From Nectonema munidae (taxonomy: Eukaryota; Nematomorpha; Nectonematoida; Nectonematidae), in assembly GCA_030549495.1 (NCBI GenBank), contig JAUIRK010000142.1, positions 62,001-126,000 on the forward strand: 64,000 nucleotides of DNA. Reading direction: 5' to 3'. The notes beneath the pieces were generated by a model. It saw nothing but the letters and a program-made list of their open reading frames with translations. It did not search any database and had not been told where the DNA came from. The translations under genes and the position numbers were made by a program. Position 1 is the first letter of the stretch. Every line of letters begins with the position of its first letter. Shown here piece by piece: positions 1 through 39,500 of this stretch.

Positions 1-3000
1 ACTCTATATGATTATATGATTTATATGATTATATTTTATATATAATATGAGCTGGGCAAACCTCACGCACATACTACACAGCTTCATTCACGATATAATT
101 TCAATCAACGAGCTATACGCACTCAATCTCTCTCTACCCTCCATTCCCAGGACATATTCCTCTCTCTACATATCACCACCCACCTACTACTCCACTTGCA
201 TTTTACTAAAATCATCACTCATTTTCACGTTCCTCAAGCGATTTTCCTCACAACAATACGCTTTTGCGATAATTTTTTCATCCAACACTCCCCTCCTTTT
301 TTGCTCTTACTATTCCCCACCCTCCAATACAAAAGCTTTCACTGATGCCTTCACTCTCGATCTCAACTGCGCCAAAGCGCACATATCAACGATTTTCAAA
401 TCTTTTTACCTCATCATTTGCACCGACTGCAACGCGTGATCCTTCCTTTGGGACCAAAAAGAAAACTTACGCGGCATCGAGGCGACATCCTTCATCGCCC
501 AACACAATCTACACATTTGCGACAACACAACAGAGCCAACCTTCCCGAGAATTATAAAAAACATTGTCACTTCATCACATATTGACATAACTCTCTCTTC
601 AGCAAACACGTACGATCTCATCTCAAACTGGGCCATCTCCGATCAACCCTCCGCATCTGATCATCACTACATCACTTTTCAACTCAACATCAACGCGAAA
701 GCACACACACGCACCCACACGAAATCTTCAAAATACACACACTGGAACACCTTCTTCCGTACTCTATCCACCAATTTACCGCACTGCACACCCGCACTTC
801 ACTCAACTACCACCACAGAAGAAGCCGCTCGCAACATAAACAACGCTCTAACTAATTCGATAAACTCGTCCACTCCTTCAAAGCCCTATCCCCAAAGAAA
901 AAATGCTTATTTTTGGACACCAGTCCTGAGCCAACAAAAGAAAACACTACGCCGGGCCCTCAAAAACTTGAGGAAAAACCTCTCACCCTTGAACATCACA
1001 TTTTACACACACACTCGATAACTCTACCTCAGCTCAATAAAAACTGCAAAGCGAAATGCATGGATTAGTTTTACCTCATCCACATCATCCAATCCATGGT
1101 TCACCATCAACAAAATCATCAAGTCAAAAAAGCCTACGGCCGATTTCCACAAACTACTTCCAGACCCAAACGCCGATTCAATTCAAATAAATCCATCTTT
1201 TCTCTGTTCCTTTTTTCCTGCCGACAACCCCCTCTCTGACGATCCATATCAAGCCGCATTACGCTCCTCCTCACTCACACTCACAACATCGCTAACCATC
1301 CATCACTTCTCACACGCAGTAAACTCGCTCCGACCCAGCTCAGCCACAAGCCTCGATTTAATCTCCACAAATCACATTAAAAAGTCAATCCATCTCTTAG
1401 AAAAACACTTAATCAACATATACAACGCTTGTATAACCCTCTCCTTTTTTCCTTCATTATGGAAAATAGGAAAAGTTATTTTTCTACCAAAACCCCACAA
1501 AGATCTATCAGAACTCAAAAACTGGAGACCTATTACCATTCTTCCCGTCCTCGGCAAAATCCTAGAAAAAATCATTCGAAGAAGGCTCGTCCACTACATT
1601 ACTCAAAACAACCTCATCCATCCCTCTCAGTTTACCTATCTTCCTCTTCGAAAAACCGAGTCAGCCTTATCAAAACTAACTGAACACCTTCAACACTCCA
1701 TCACATCCCACAAAACCGCTACAGTCCTATTTCTAGACATTGATAATTCATTTAACAGCGCCTGGCACCCCGCAATCCTTTTGAACATGCATCTCAAAAA
1801 ATATCCACCCTACATGATTAAATTCATACACAACTATCTACAAAATCGAGCTTTAGTTTTTCGCGAAAAATCAACACGTGCAGTTCACTTGCTATCACTC
1901 TCTACCCCTCAAGGAGGATGCCTCTCCGACATTCTCTGGCTTATCTTGATAAACACTCTTCTCGACATCCTCGACTCAAACGCACACTTCTCACAATGCT
2001 TCTCAGATGACCTGCTATTTTCCTTTTCCTCGAACACACAACCCGAAAACATTCAGCGCATCTCATCCCTTTTCAACGCTTTAAACTTCACCGCTAATTC
2101 ACTCAAAATCACCTTTAACACATCCAAAACCACACTAATGCATTTTACGCGTAAACATTCTCCGCATCTACCCCTACGCATCAACAAAACAACTCTCATA
2201 CAACCCGCAAGAACCACTAAATACTTGGGTCTCACATTTCAAACCAATTTGAAATGGTCTACACACTTCAAAAACATTTACACAAAACTCACCAAGACCT
2301 TATTTCAATTAAGAGCAGCAATTTCATACAAATGGGGCCTCAGTACCCACCACTCTCTTTTTATTTACAAATCACTCATACTTCCATCACTTCAATATGG
2401 CATTCTATCTTGGGGGTCATCACTCGATCATCCCACAACCTTGACTTTTCTTTTTAAAATCCATCAGCTTAGTCTTTTAACAATTTCAAAAGCTTTCCGC
2501 ACAACTTCCATTTCTTCTTTAGAGTTCATGTTAAAATGCCCGCCCCTTCTCATTCATTTGAAAAGCACACTCATCAAACATTACGTCAAGATATACAAAT
2601 CCTTACTACCTCCCTCTTCAGCCTCCATGATCCACCTACCCTTCAACGCTATACACCCATACACAATCCTTCTCCATACAGCACTCCCACACCTGCAAAA
2701 ATACCTCGTACACCAAAAAGTTCATCCAGCCACACTAACACACCCATCGTTATCTCTTCCATACAACATCACAATTTATCCCAATAAGGACACCGCAATT
2801 ACCCACATAAAAGAGATCAGACAACTCTCAAACCTCTCTACACTCAGAATTTTCACAGATGCAGCCAAATCAATAAAGAGATGCGCTTTCGCATACGCTC
2901 TCTACGCAGGCGACTCTTTAATTCCCTTCCATTCCTCAAATTCTCCATTAAACCACTTGACCACGACATATGATGCTGAATTCACAGCCTTAATCGCCTC

Positions 3001-3730
3001 CTGCTATCACATTACCCATAACATTCACCTGTTCAAACAGTTCACCCACATCCATTTCTACACAGACTCACAGAAAATTACACGTGACCTATATCTTCAC
3101 AGAAACATTCCTTTCCACACCTCAATCCTATTCTCAAAACTGCGTTCTCTCTCTTCTCTTTTCACGATTTCTATTCTCTGGTGCCCTGCTCATTCCAACA
3201 TACAAGAAAACATACGCGTAGACTTGCTTGCTAAACAAGCCCTTTCCAAAACACACACATCACACCTAACTTCCATAAACCCTGACGTTCTCACTCAAAA
3301 ACTCACTTTACACACATTTAATCAATGGGAACAAATTATCACCAAGTCCTCCAACACCCCGCTCTCAGATATACCGGATATAAAAGCAATTCACCAAACT
3401 TGGGCCACCAACAATTTCACCCCATCGCGATCCATAATAAGATGGTTTTCAGGTCACTGCCCCTGTAAATCATATCTATATCACATCAAACTCACCGACA
3501 ATCAAACCTGCCGTTTCTGCAACGACCCTTTAGAAACACCTTATCATCTATTATTCATATGCCCTTTTTTCATCTCCTATCGACACACAATGATAAACTC
3601 GTGCATCAAAACTCTATGCCATTTTCCAACCAACTTCAGCCAAATCCTCTTCCACCCTAATTTATTAAACGCACCATCTTCTTCGATTAAAACCATCGAA
3701 CCCATCCTACTAACGCATCCTCATTAAGCA
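1..3730 (+). mobile_element. LINE retrotransposon (I/R1/Jockey-like group with RNase H), 5' end outside window
   Basis: Most of a non-LTR retrotransposon. The start of the window encodes the APE-type endonuclease (a DCNARDPSFG segment near 425 matches the GD.NA.H box, and SDQPSASDHHYITF near 640-690 matches its C-terminal SDH box). RT follows at about 1300-2250, with the catalytic box read as FSDD instead of the usual Y/FADD. From 1781 to 3727 one 648-codon frame is open and carries the end of RT, an RNase H domain (FTDAAK at about 2855, TYDAEFTALIA at about 2970, FYTDSQ at about 3055, WCPAHSNIQENIRVDLLAKQA at about 3180) and a terminal zinc-knuckle-like segment (CRFCNDPLETPYHLLFICPFF at about 3510). 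The endonuclease half is split between frames, so the copy is dead there although its 3' half is open. It ends near 3727, with no clear poly(A). The RNase H argues for the I/R1/LOA/Jockey-type groups rather than RTE or CR1; the exact clade is not determined. Confidence 0.85.
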
Positions 3731-3929
3731 CACTTAGTTTCTTTTACTTACATTTTAGAAATCTCTCACTTTATTCCCATCAGCCTTGCCAAGCTTAAAC
3801 CGTCTTCAAGCTTTCAACAACGCTCTCGAACGATCTTCAACTAATCTTTAACAAGCAGTTTGCAAGCATATCAATTGATTTTGGAAAGTGCTTTGACATC
3901 CTTACCAATCCAAATAATGCTCCACTCAA

Positions 3930-4412
3930 TAGGTGGTCCGTTTTTTTTCCAAAAATTTAGACCAAATTTTTCAAAGTAAAGTCCATTTATTAAAATTTTT
4001 TAAAACTTTTCCAAAAATAAATTATTTTAGAGTATGTAGTAAACGATAAGCTTTCTAATGATATATATATCATGAAAAAGAATTATGGAAAAAATTCTTT
4101 CTGCAAATCAAACATGTAAAAATTTTCAAAAAATCGTATTAATAGTAGTAGTAGTAGTAGTAGTAGTATTATTATTATATATTACATAAACATTTCAAAC
4201 AATCATATAGTTTTTATAAAATAAAACTGCAATTTCAAAGTTAAGTGTTTTGAACTTTTAGGTAGAATTTTTGAAATGTGGCTTTCAATATGTATGTAAA
4301 ATATTTTTTGAAAATTTTTATTTTAAGTATATTTTTTTTAGCATTTTAGGAGTTACACATTTAAATATTTAATAAGGCTGGCAATTTGTCTCCCTGGAGG
4401 TCTTGCCTAATC
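3930..4412 (-). repeat. Dispersed AT-rich repeat, family 1 copy A
   Basis: Non-coding AT-rich repeat. Its 4195-4390 part is the reverse complement of 39290-39495, and its 3935-4090 part (including the word AAACGATAAGCTTTC) is the reverse complement of 45870-45975. It ends at 4378-4410 with a small palindromic word (CTGGCAA...GTCTCC...GGTCTTGCC) that also ends the other copies. No coding capacity is seen. It may be a non-autonomous DNA element; the terminal word would then be part of its inverted ends. Confidence 0.65.
4143..4178. repeat. Microsatellite (AGT)n-(ATT)n
   Basis: About nine AGT triplets run into ATT triplets, inside family 1 copy A. Simple tandem repeat with no gene content. Confidence 0.9.
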
Positions 4413-4499
4413 TAACCGTAACACATTGCTTGTTTATTATAATAGTTTTCACAAGAATTTAAAATTTACTCTAGAAAAAATGATAGAGAAAAATTATCA

Positions 4500-5180
4500 A
4501 ATTAAATGATAGTGATTTTGCTACAAGGCTCTATATTAGGCCAAGCTCTTCTAAACAGTATCTGAGATATGATTCTTTTTCACCTAGAAGATACAAAATA
4601 AATTTGGTTAAATATTTGATCAATAGAATTTGTAAAATATCTAGCCCCTCCCCCAGTTTTTGAAGTATGATATAAATCGTAAGAAATTTTGTTAAAGAAT
4701 GTATACCCAGCATATTTTATCAAAAAATATGCTGATGAAGTATTAAATAAAATCAATAAAGTCATTTATGATATTGTTGAAATTAGAAAAGTTTACCTTT
4801 GTTTACCCTTCCTGGGAGATATAGTTTCCAACAAATATGATAATATTTTGAAAAAATTGGTTAAAAATGTTGCCCCTTCTATTAATTTAAAGGTGATATA
4901 TTTAACTAATAGAATGTTTCCAAGAGCCACTAAGGATGTTATTTCCAATTTTGATAAAACAATTTAATTTATCAATTTAATTGTGTATGTGGAGCATCCT
5001 ATATTGGAAGAACATCCCAATGTCTCAAGGATAGAATTGAAGAGCATGTTCCATTAATAGTGATAGATAAAAATACGGCGCGTATTAATAACCTTACAAA
5101 AATAAGGCGCAACTCCTCTATAGGCATATATTTGCTCTATAGTGAAGTAGGTAGAAATTTATATAATTTTTCTAGGAAAT
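4500..5180 (+). mobile_element. Penelope-like element, 3' fragment with GIY-YIG endonuclease
   Basis: Fragment of a Penelope-like retroelement. From about 4510 the translation resembles the RT thumb region of this family (KYLINRICKISS at about 4605). The segment 4760-4960 (VYLCLPFLGDIVSNKYD, LTNRMF) is the usual linker. At 4970-5045 the frame reads YQFNCVCGASYIGRT followed by SQCLKDRIEEHVP: the CxC-GASYIGRT...R..EH pattern of the GIY-YIG endonuclease that Penelope-like elements carry after RT, with Tyr, Gly and Arg in place. The N-terminal RT half is absent, so this is a 5'-truncated and inactive copy with a few frame breaks. Penelope-like elements move through an RNA intermediate and resemble neither LTR elements nor LINEs. 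The similarity is recognised by eye but is strong in the GIY-YIG part. Confidence 0.8.
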
Positions 5181-6369
5181 TCTTCTAGCCTTTTGATAAC
5201 CCAAAGTGACACAGCTGCAATCAACATTTATGTCTTCTACATCCCAAGTGAAATGTCAAGTTATTGCAATTTTTATTTTATTTTCTCATTCATTTATCTT
5301 ATTTTTTTCTTGTGTTTACTTGAATAAATTCCTTCTTCTTCTTATATAATTTACAACATTATAAAAAGATGTATTAATATGAGGCAATTACATATATTAG
5401 AATCACTTTTTATTAAAGAACATAATTAAAATTTTTGTAAACAGAAAGAATATTTATACCACATAAAATTATTTATTAAAAGTAGGGTGTGTGTGTTGTT
5501 GTGTGGGGGGGAGTTTGGGGGGAAATTTTTATATTGTGTTGTTTTTTTTTTTGGTGGGGTGGGTTTTTTGGGGGGTGGGTTTGGGTTTGTTTGGGTGGTT
5601 TTTTTTTTTTTTTTGGGGGGGGTTTTTTTGGGGGGGGGGGTTTTGGGGTATATTATATTATATATATTTTTTATATTATATACTAATATATTTACTTTTC
5701 CGTGTTTAATTTATTTTGTATATTTAATTAAAGATAATTTAATTGTTATTTTTAACATTCTTTGTATTTGCTGAAGAGAAAAGATGAAAAACATCTTTTC
5801 TAATAAATCCTTCTAATAAAGTGTCGAATAACTTTCAACTCCTTTTTCCTTACAAATGCAAATGTATTCTTAAAATTTTATAGCATTTCTTCTATTTACA
5901 CAAATGTATTTCTGTATATATCTATATCATAAAAGCGCATGAAAATACCTCCCTTGTCATGTAAAATGATATCTATATCTTGTATTAAGTGAAGAGATAT
6001 AGATTTCAAATTTGCTCAATTTTCACTGCCTAAGATACAATTTTGATCAGTTAAGTTAAAACACAAAAGCTTTGATTCATTCTAAAAATTTAATAATCAT
6101 AATTATAAGTTTATATAAAACAATAAAATAACTAAAACAATAGAATCGTTTGGAAAATAAATAATTAATCACTTAAAATTTGAATTGAATAGATTTACTA
6201 AGTAGCGATAACAAAAACTAAAAAAAACCATTAAAATTTTACAAATAAATAGATGTCAAAAATATTATAAAACTTAATAAATTCAAATTTAATTTTTTTT
6301 GAAATTTGTATTATTTTTTGTTTAATAATTATACTGCAAAATGTGCCAGTTAAATAATGAAGTATAAAG
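5181..6369. other. Intergenic AT-rich stretch with a G/T homopolymer tract, upstream of the kinase gene
   Basis: No gene is supported here. At 5485-5652 the + strand is almost only G and T in long runs, open in all three frames only because of its composition. The rest is AT-rich and would contain the 5' flank, and possibly the untranslated leader, of the kinase gene that starts at 6370. No convincing TATA box or initiator was picked out. Confidence 0.6.
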
Positions 6370-33680
<27,311 letters not shown>

Positions 33681-33950
33681 GCCCAACCCCAAAGTATTAG
33701 TCTCTGCTTCTCGAGGCATCTCCTCCTTTCTCTTCTCTCAATTCCGGCATCCTCTTTTCTCAATTTTATTCCCTTTTCGTTCTCGGAGCAAAGACTAGAC
33801 TTTTTACCCTTATTTATTTATATTTGCAATTTTTACACTCTTTTATTTCTGCTTCACAGTTTTTATTTATTTTTTTATCATCTCACCCTTTTAATAAAAT
33901 TATTTTCCTTTTTTTCATTAACCCTTGGAATAAACGTATGCCACATTTTT
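33681..33950 (+). terminator. 3' untranslated region and polyadenylation signals of the kinase gene
   Basis: Pyrimidine-rich sequence follows the TAG at 33678-33680. Two canonical AATAAA signals lie at 33893-33898 and 33929-33934, about 215 and 250 bases after the stop. Either would place cleavage between about 33910 and 33960. Which one is used cannot be told from the sequence. Confidence 0.6.
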
Positions 33951-34469
33951 ACCAACTTTACATACACGAAGTTTATAAACGTGTACGTTTGCTTTTGTAA
34001 AATGATTGTAGAATACAATTTTTTAAAATAATTCTTTAAAATTCATAGTTGGAAAAATGGCGAAATTAAATATGCTTGTAGATTAAAACGCCATAGAGTG
34101 TATATATAATAAGAATTGAGCTTGTCAAGAACTCGTTGGTAGACAAAGAAGTCTGTGTAATCTTCTCATCGTTGGAGACATGGGACGAACTTTCGCTTGC
34201 TTTCTAATAAATATTTTGGATAGGAGAAGTTGCATATTTATGATAATGGTGAGAATTTCCTTTCTCATGGCACGCACTATGACTTGGGCTTGGTAGTGCG
34301 AAATTCTGAGATAAAGTCGCAAAAATTGTGTGAGGGGCGAAAAAAGAAGTGTCACACATTTCTAAAATAAAGCGGGATGCCTTATCCCTCCTCTCAACTG
34401 AAACGAAGGCGCTGTGAGAAGCATCACTTGAATTTTGGACGCGGTGCCATCATACATGACTAAGAGATG
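33951..34469. other. Intergenic sequence downstream of the kinase gene
   Basis: No gene supported. A minus-strand frame at 34355-34125 is open but has no recognisable features. Confidence 0.5.
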
Positions 34470-35190
34470 TGGGTAAACCTTATTATATATTTAAAAATCG
34501 TAAAATGTGTAAAATAATTCAAGTTATTAAGCCAACAAATGTCAACCTTTTTAATAGTCCAAGTAACTTAGATTGTAGATAGAGACATACTTAAAATAAA
34601 AATTTTCAAAAAATAGTTTACACAAAAGTTCAAGACACTTAACTTTGAAATTATGGAGAGCAAAATGTGAAGATTTATACAATGTTTTTAATTTAAAATG
34701 ATCATTGGAAAGTTATACTCTTTCTGCTGAACATAGGCTAGGCTTTACAAAAAATGTTTTCCCTTTTGCAAAATCTGCTTTTATGTGCGGTCAGTCAACT
34801 TTTATCTAGTTCTAAAAATACCAATGATATTAACGTGATGGGTTTATATACTTTTTTTTCAATATTTCATATAAAAGGTAGAATATAGTTTTTTCCATTT
34901 TAAAATGTCATAGTTAAAGAACACTGTCGAAAATAAATATTTATTTTTTAGGGGTCGGTATAACTATTAAATTTTTCTCAATGTTTCTTGAAGCAGAATA
35001 GCAGGTTTTTTTAATTTTAGATAACACGAAATAAACATTCTAACAGTTTTCAATACTTGTTTTTATTTTTGCAATATCTACTTTCATGAATTTATGTTAT
35101 TTTTTCAATGTTTCATATAACAAAGGTAGACTTTAGTTATTTTCATTTTGAAATATCAACGAAAAAGACACACACAGGTCGATTTCAAAA
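34470..35190 (+). repeat. Dispersed AT-rich repeat, family 1 copy D, with internal duplication
   Basis: The stretch 34650-34960 matches 45990-46255 closely (shared words include ATAGGCTAGG, GGTCAGTCAACTTTTATC and AAGAACACTGTCGAAAATAA). The start at 34476-34620 resembles 39310-39440. A word of about 65 bp beginning TTTCAATATTTCATATAA at 34858 recurs as TTTCAATGTTTCATATAA at about 35105, so part of the unit is duplicated about 250 bp apart. Confidence 0.65.
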
Positions 35191-35335
35191 CCGCAATAGG
35201 ATCTTACAAACGGCAGTTGTATTTTAACGTATTTAAGGCAGGCTTTTTTGATGCTTGTTTTTCGCAAGGGGAGGCAGAATCCACCCCTTTCCTCTAAAAA
35301 GTTTTAGAACCTCTTCTGTCAGCCAAAAAGTCATA

Positions 35336-35830
35336 CCTACCATTTTAAACATGCTGAATTGATTGATGACCTCAGTTTTTCATGAAAATGTGTCAATTTG
35401 TCATTAATCAATCATTTTCAACACAAATGTCAAAAAATTGAAAGTCAAAACTACCTTTTTAAGTATGCAGAATCGATTGATGACATCCGTTATTTATGAA
35501 AATCTGTCAATTTGCCATTAATCAATCACTTTTGATAGAAATGTCAAATAAATCGAGTTGAACTGTAATAAGTGAAAACTACCATTTTCGTGTGTGCTAA
35601 ATCGCTTTATGACATTTTTTCATGAAATTTACTCAATTGGCCATAATCAATCAATTTTAACAGGTTTGTCAAAAATATAATAATGAGTATTTTTTTTATC
35701 AAAGCTACCCTTTTCAAGTAAGCTGAGTTGATTGGTGGCATTTATTTTTATATGAAATGCAGTGGATTTATAATTAATCAATCATTTTTGAAAATAAGTG
35801 TTTATGAAAATACGCTTGAGTAGCATGGAA
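35336..35830 (+). repeat. Tandem array, four diverged units of about 115-128 bp
   Basis: Units begin at about 35336, 35451, 35579 and 35705, each with a variant of CTACCATTTTAAGTATGCTG, then GA(A/G)TTGATTGATGACAT, then a TCATGAAAAT..GTCAATTTG part and ATTAATCAATCATTTT. Divergence between units is high, so the array is old. Single related units lie at about 55312-55355, 61980-62035 and 63906-64000. Confidence 0.75.
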
Positions 35831-35892
35831 AAGCATACTAAATAGCATACCAAAATACAATTTATTAAAAATCAAAACTTAAAATTTATTAA

Positions 35893-35975
35893 AGTGTTTG
35901 TCAGCTATGCTCATGGTGGATTGGCTGGAATTAAGCTAGTTGATCGCTGCTGCTGCGAAAGTGTAACAAAATTAT
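35893..35975 (+). repeat. SINE-like core, second copy
   Basis: Matches the head and core of the element at 28255-28455 in the opposite orientation, including a roughly 30-bp identical core around 35940-35972. The tail is missing, so the copy is truncated. Confidence 0.55.
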
Positions 35976-36329
35976 ATAAGCTTTACTAGAAGTAATTACT
36001 TTTGTAAAATTACTTTTTTAGATTGAACAAATCTATAATTGCTTCAAATGAAATTTAAACTCACCACTCTTTGTTTACTGATCTAGAACTCTACCACTAA
36101 AGAAATATACGAAGCTATTTAGTGTAAAGTGTAAACTCAAATTATAATGAATGATCGTAATAATACAGATGTGATTGATTACCATTAAACAGACTTGATA
36201 CAAAAAATAAAACGAGTTGGATACAAAGAATATCATGCAGCAAAATCTAGTATAGAATTTTGAAAGATGTCGAGCGTGAAAAAAAAATTTTGATGCGTTT
36301 GGAATAAATGAATTTTTCGAAACTTCACT

Positions 36330-39010
36330 AGAGACCCATTAGTCTCTGGTATTCCACCTCCCGTACAATACCGCGCTCCTCCTGCTCCCTTTCGCGTAAC
36401 AGGAACCGAGCGCCCGTCCCGCCCTCGTGGTGGAAAGAAGTAGACGCCTGGTGCAGAAATTGTTTGGAGGTCAGCCTCCAGCTCAATACCCCCAGCGGGT
36501 CAGGGCCACTTGGGTCAGCCCAGGTAGTGCCGCCTGTGCTCCTAGTGCCTGGAAGCGCCCGTTTCAAGTAACCCTTCTTTAGCGGCTTGCCCACCATCTT
36601 CACGACCGAGGAGCCTCCGGTCCTCTTTTGGGGAAGAGCAGGCACATGCCAGGGTAGCTCCACTTATCCAGACCACTCTATCCTTCTCAGGAAGGGGGAC
36701 AAAGTCCCCACTGACGTAGACCCAGGGATAAATTTCTCTCTCCGAAATTTGCCTCGGCGGGAAACCCCACCAGAGGACCTAACAAACTCCCTTTTCTCCT
36801 TCACTAGTGAAGTTGGGGCTGTTACCGAGGTAACTCTCCCGTTCCCGACCGTCCAGGATGTGGAAGATGTCTTAGGACCCCCATCTCCTGAATTCAGGCC
36901 GTACCTCAGGAATGAGGACCTAGATACCGTCTTAGGACCGCCATCCCTTAGTGGGCTGGACATTAACGTGGTGGACAATATCCTAGAGGTAACTCGACCA
37001 GGCACAAGTGCCCAAACCAGTCCTGTCTCTCCTAGCAAGCTACCAGATTTGGACTTTCTAACCAACTTATAGAATGATACCCCGGAAGCCTACCGGGACT
37101 TTCTCGATTACTACCTTAAAAATAAGGACAAACACACTCCAGAGGTATGGAGAAAAATCTTCACAACGCGTCTTTCAGGAGAAGATGATAAACCCCCAGA
37201 GGAAAACAATCCCGAGAAAGATAAGGGCGAAAATGATCCAAATAAGGAGCCAGCTCCTAAGGACCCGGACGAGGAACAAATCCAGTCTATTCTGGATTTG
37301 AACACTCTTCAAGAAACCATTGGGGATTTCGCCAAACTCAATGTCTTTACAACTCCCCGAGGGGGCCACTTTCAGCACTAGTCGCCCGACATTCCAACCC
37401 CCATATGATCTCAAATGTAGGTTCACTAGGAATACACTCACAAAAGGTTATGCCCCACGCATCATTAGCAACACCTCCTTTAATAAACTATCGAATTATC
37501 TTCTGCCGCCAAAGGGGCAAGGAAAGTTTATCAGAGGAGAAGTTATCCCCCAACTTTTAGAAGCTGGAATCGTGGAGCCATGCAAGAATCCTTAGCTCGT
37601 GTTTTATGGTTCCAAAAGTGGGAGGGAAAACTAGACTAGTTGCCAATTTCACCTTCACCAAGGAACTGTTTAAATGTCCGAAACTCAAACTAGTGGCTCC
37701 TTTTCAGCTTAAATACATCAAGTTGAATTACAAAGGGGCCATTAGGCTAGATTTAAAAGATGCCTTTTATGGGATTAGGATAGCCAAACATTAACCATTA
37801 GAGCAAGGGTCTTTGAAAATCTTAAATTCTCTAGGCTCCCAATGGGAGCAAATTTCTCACCAGGAGTCTTGCAACGCTGTTTAATGAGCCTCAAAGGAAC
37901 CTTCCTAGGAAGATACCCAGAGGTGAGGCTCCAGATCATATTATACTTAGACGATTTCCTTCTCTTAGGAGAAATGGAAGAAGACACCAACATATATGGA
38001 CTACGGTTCATCGAGTTTCTAGAAAACTAATGCAAAATCGTAGTTAACAGAGAGAGATCAATAACCCAAGAACTAAATTTTTTGGGGGAAACGCTTGACC
38101 TTCGCCAACATGAAATGTTCATTCCTCCAAAGAACAGAACGCTCATAATTAGGGCTATGGTCGCGTTAGCTATGAGTAACTTGATGAAATGGTCACCATC
38201 GGTGAAATGGTGCCAGAGAATTTTAGAAGTAATTACTTATTATCTGGGCACCCTGACACACAGACCAAGATTTTTCTCACTAGGATTCAGAATCCTGTAC
38301 CAAACCGCGAATGAAGACATCATTAAGTTCCTTCTCAGAGAGTGATGGAACACGATTTTTTCCTCATGGAAAATGTACAAGTACACGGAACCCAAGGGTT
38401 GCGTTTTTGTTGACGCCTCGCTCAAAGGGCTAGGCATTACCGACAATAGAAATAAAACATATAGCCTCCCCTTGATAGTCTCAGATTGGGGTATAGCGGA
38501 TTTGGAGCTACTCGCCATTGCCCTCGGGCACTTGCTCTTCCCACTTTACCACATAAGGTCTGATTCTCAAGTCGCTATTGAAGTGGTTAAAAATGCAGGT
38601 GGAAAATCCACCAAGAGTTTCATCATAATCGCCTTTTTGATGAAATTTGGAAATTACGATTTCCTCAGGTAAAACGTCTCCTACATTGTTAGCAATGAAA
38701 ATCCCGCAGACGAACCTTCCAGAAGAACCGCTGCTGCAACTAAATCAACAAAAGACGTTATTGGACCTGTTCTCCAATGTCTTGAAGGTTTCTGGGAAGC
38801 ATGCTTCCCGAGCATTCTGGGAGTAAGCCAAATCCTACCAGATAGGATTATTAAATTTAGAAAAAATGCCTTCCATTGCATGCCACAAGTTTCTCTGTGT
38901 GTGGCAATACTCATATGTTCATACAAACGAGCAGGCGTGACGGTAATCGCTGGAAATATAAAATACAACAAAATGCATCGTATGAGATATCTCATCATGG
39001 CTGGTTTCCT
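36330..39010 (+). mobile_element. Fossil retroelement with RT and RNase H (LTR-kin or DIRS-like)
   Basis: An old retroelement copy, clearly richer in G+C than its surroundings. Parts seen in order: a leading region without recognised enzyme motifs (about 36.6-37.3 kb), a reverse transcriptase (about 37.4-38.1 kb, with RLDLKDAF and the catalytic box YLDDFLLLG), an RNase H (about 38.3-38.7 kb, with VFVDAS and SDSQVA) and the ENPADEPSR ending typical of this class. It is broken in several places (five or more). No integrase, recombinase or flanking long repeats were recognised, so Ty3-like and DIRS/Ngaro-like placement cannot be separated. A copy of repeat family 1 begins about 250 bp after its end. 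Confidence 0.75.
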
Positions 39011-39254
39011 ACGTATTAGAACTTACAGAATCTTTGATAAAAAGAAAAAGACTATAATTTGCAAACTACACGTTTATTTCATTTGACAAAACCGCCCTTC
39101 AATAAGTTGAGATTTCATTTTCCACTTTAAATTTTTGAACACCATTTATCTTCAAAATCGATTTTTATGGTTAAATGAATTGTAAATTTTCATGAATTTT
39201 TTTTCAAAATTTATTTAAATAAAAAATAATCCTCTGGAGTTTTGTCTAACTTAT

Positions 39255-39500
39255 ATATCAGAGGTCTGGCAAGACCTCCGGGGAGACAACTCGCAAAACT
39301 TGCCAGCCTTATTATATATTTAAATGTGTAAATCGTAAAATGCTTAAAAAATATACTTAAAATAAAAATTTTCAAAAAATATTTTACATACATATTGAAA
39401 GCCACATTTCATAAATTCTACCTAAAAGTTCAAAAAATTTAAATTTGAAATTGCAGTTTTATTTCATAAAAACTATATGATTGGTTGAAATATGTAATAT
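39255..39500 (+). repeat. Dispersed AT-rich repeat, family 1 copy B
   Basis: Begins with GGTCTGGCAAGACCTCC and GGGGAGACAACT, then runs through 39290-39495 as the reverse complement of 4195-4390. It follows the retroelement fossil. Confidence 0.7.

Noticed and set aside
5487-5774. Glycine/phenylalanine-rich frames on the + strand
   Set aside because: Open in all three frames because the tract is only G and T.
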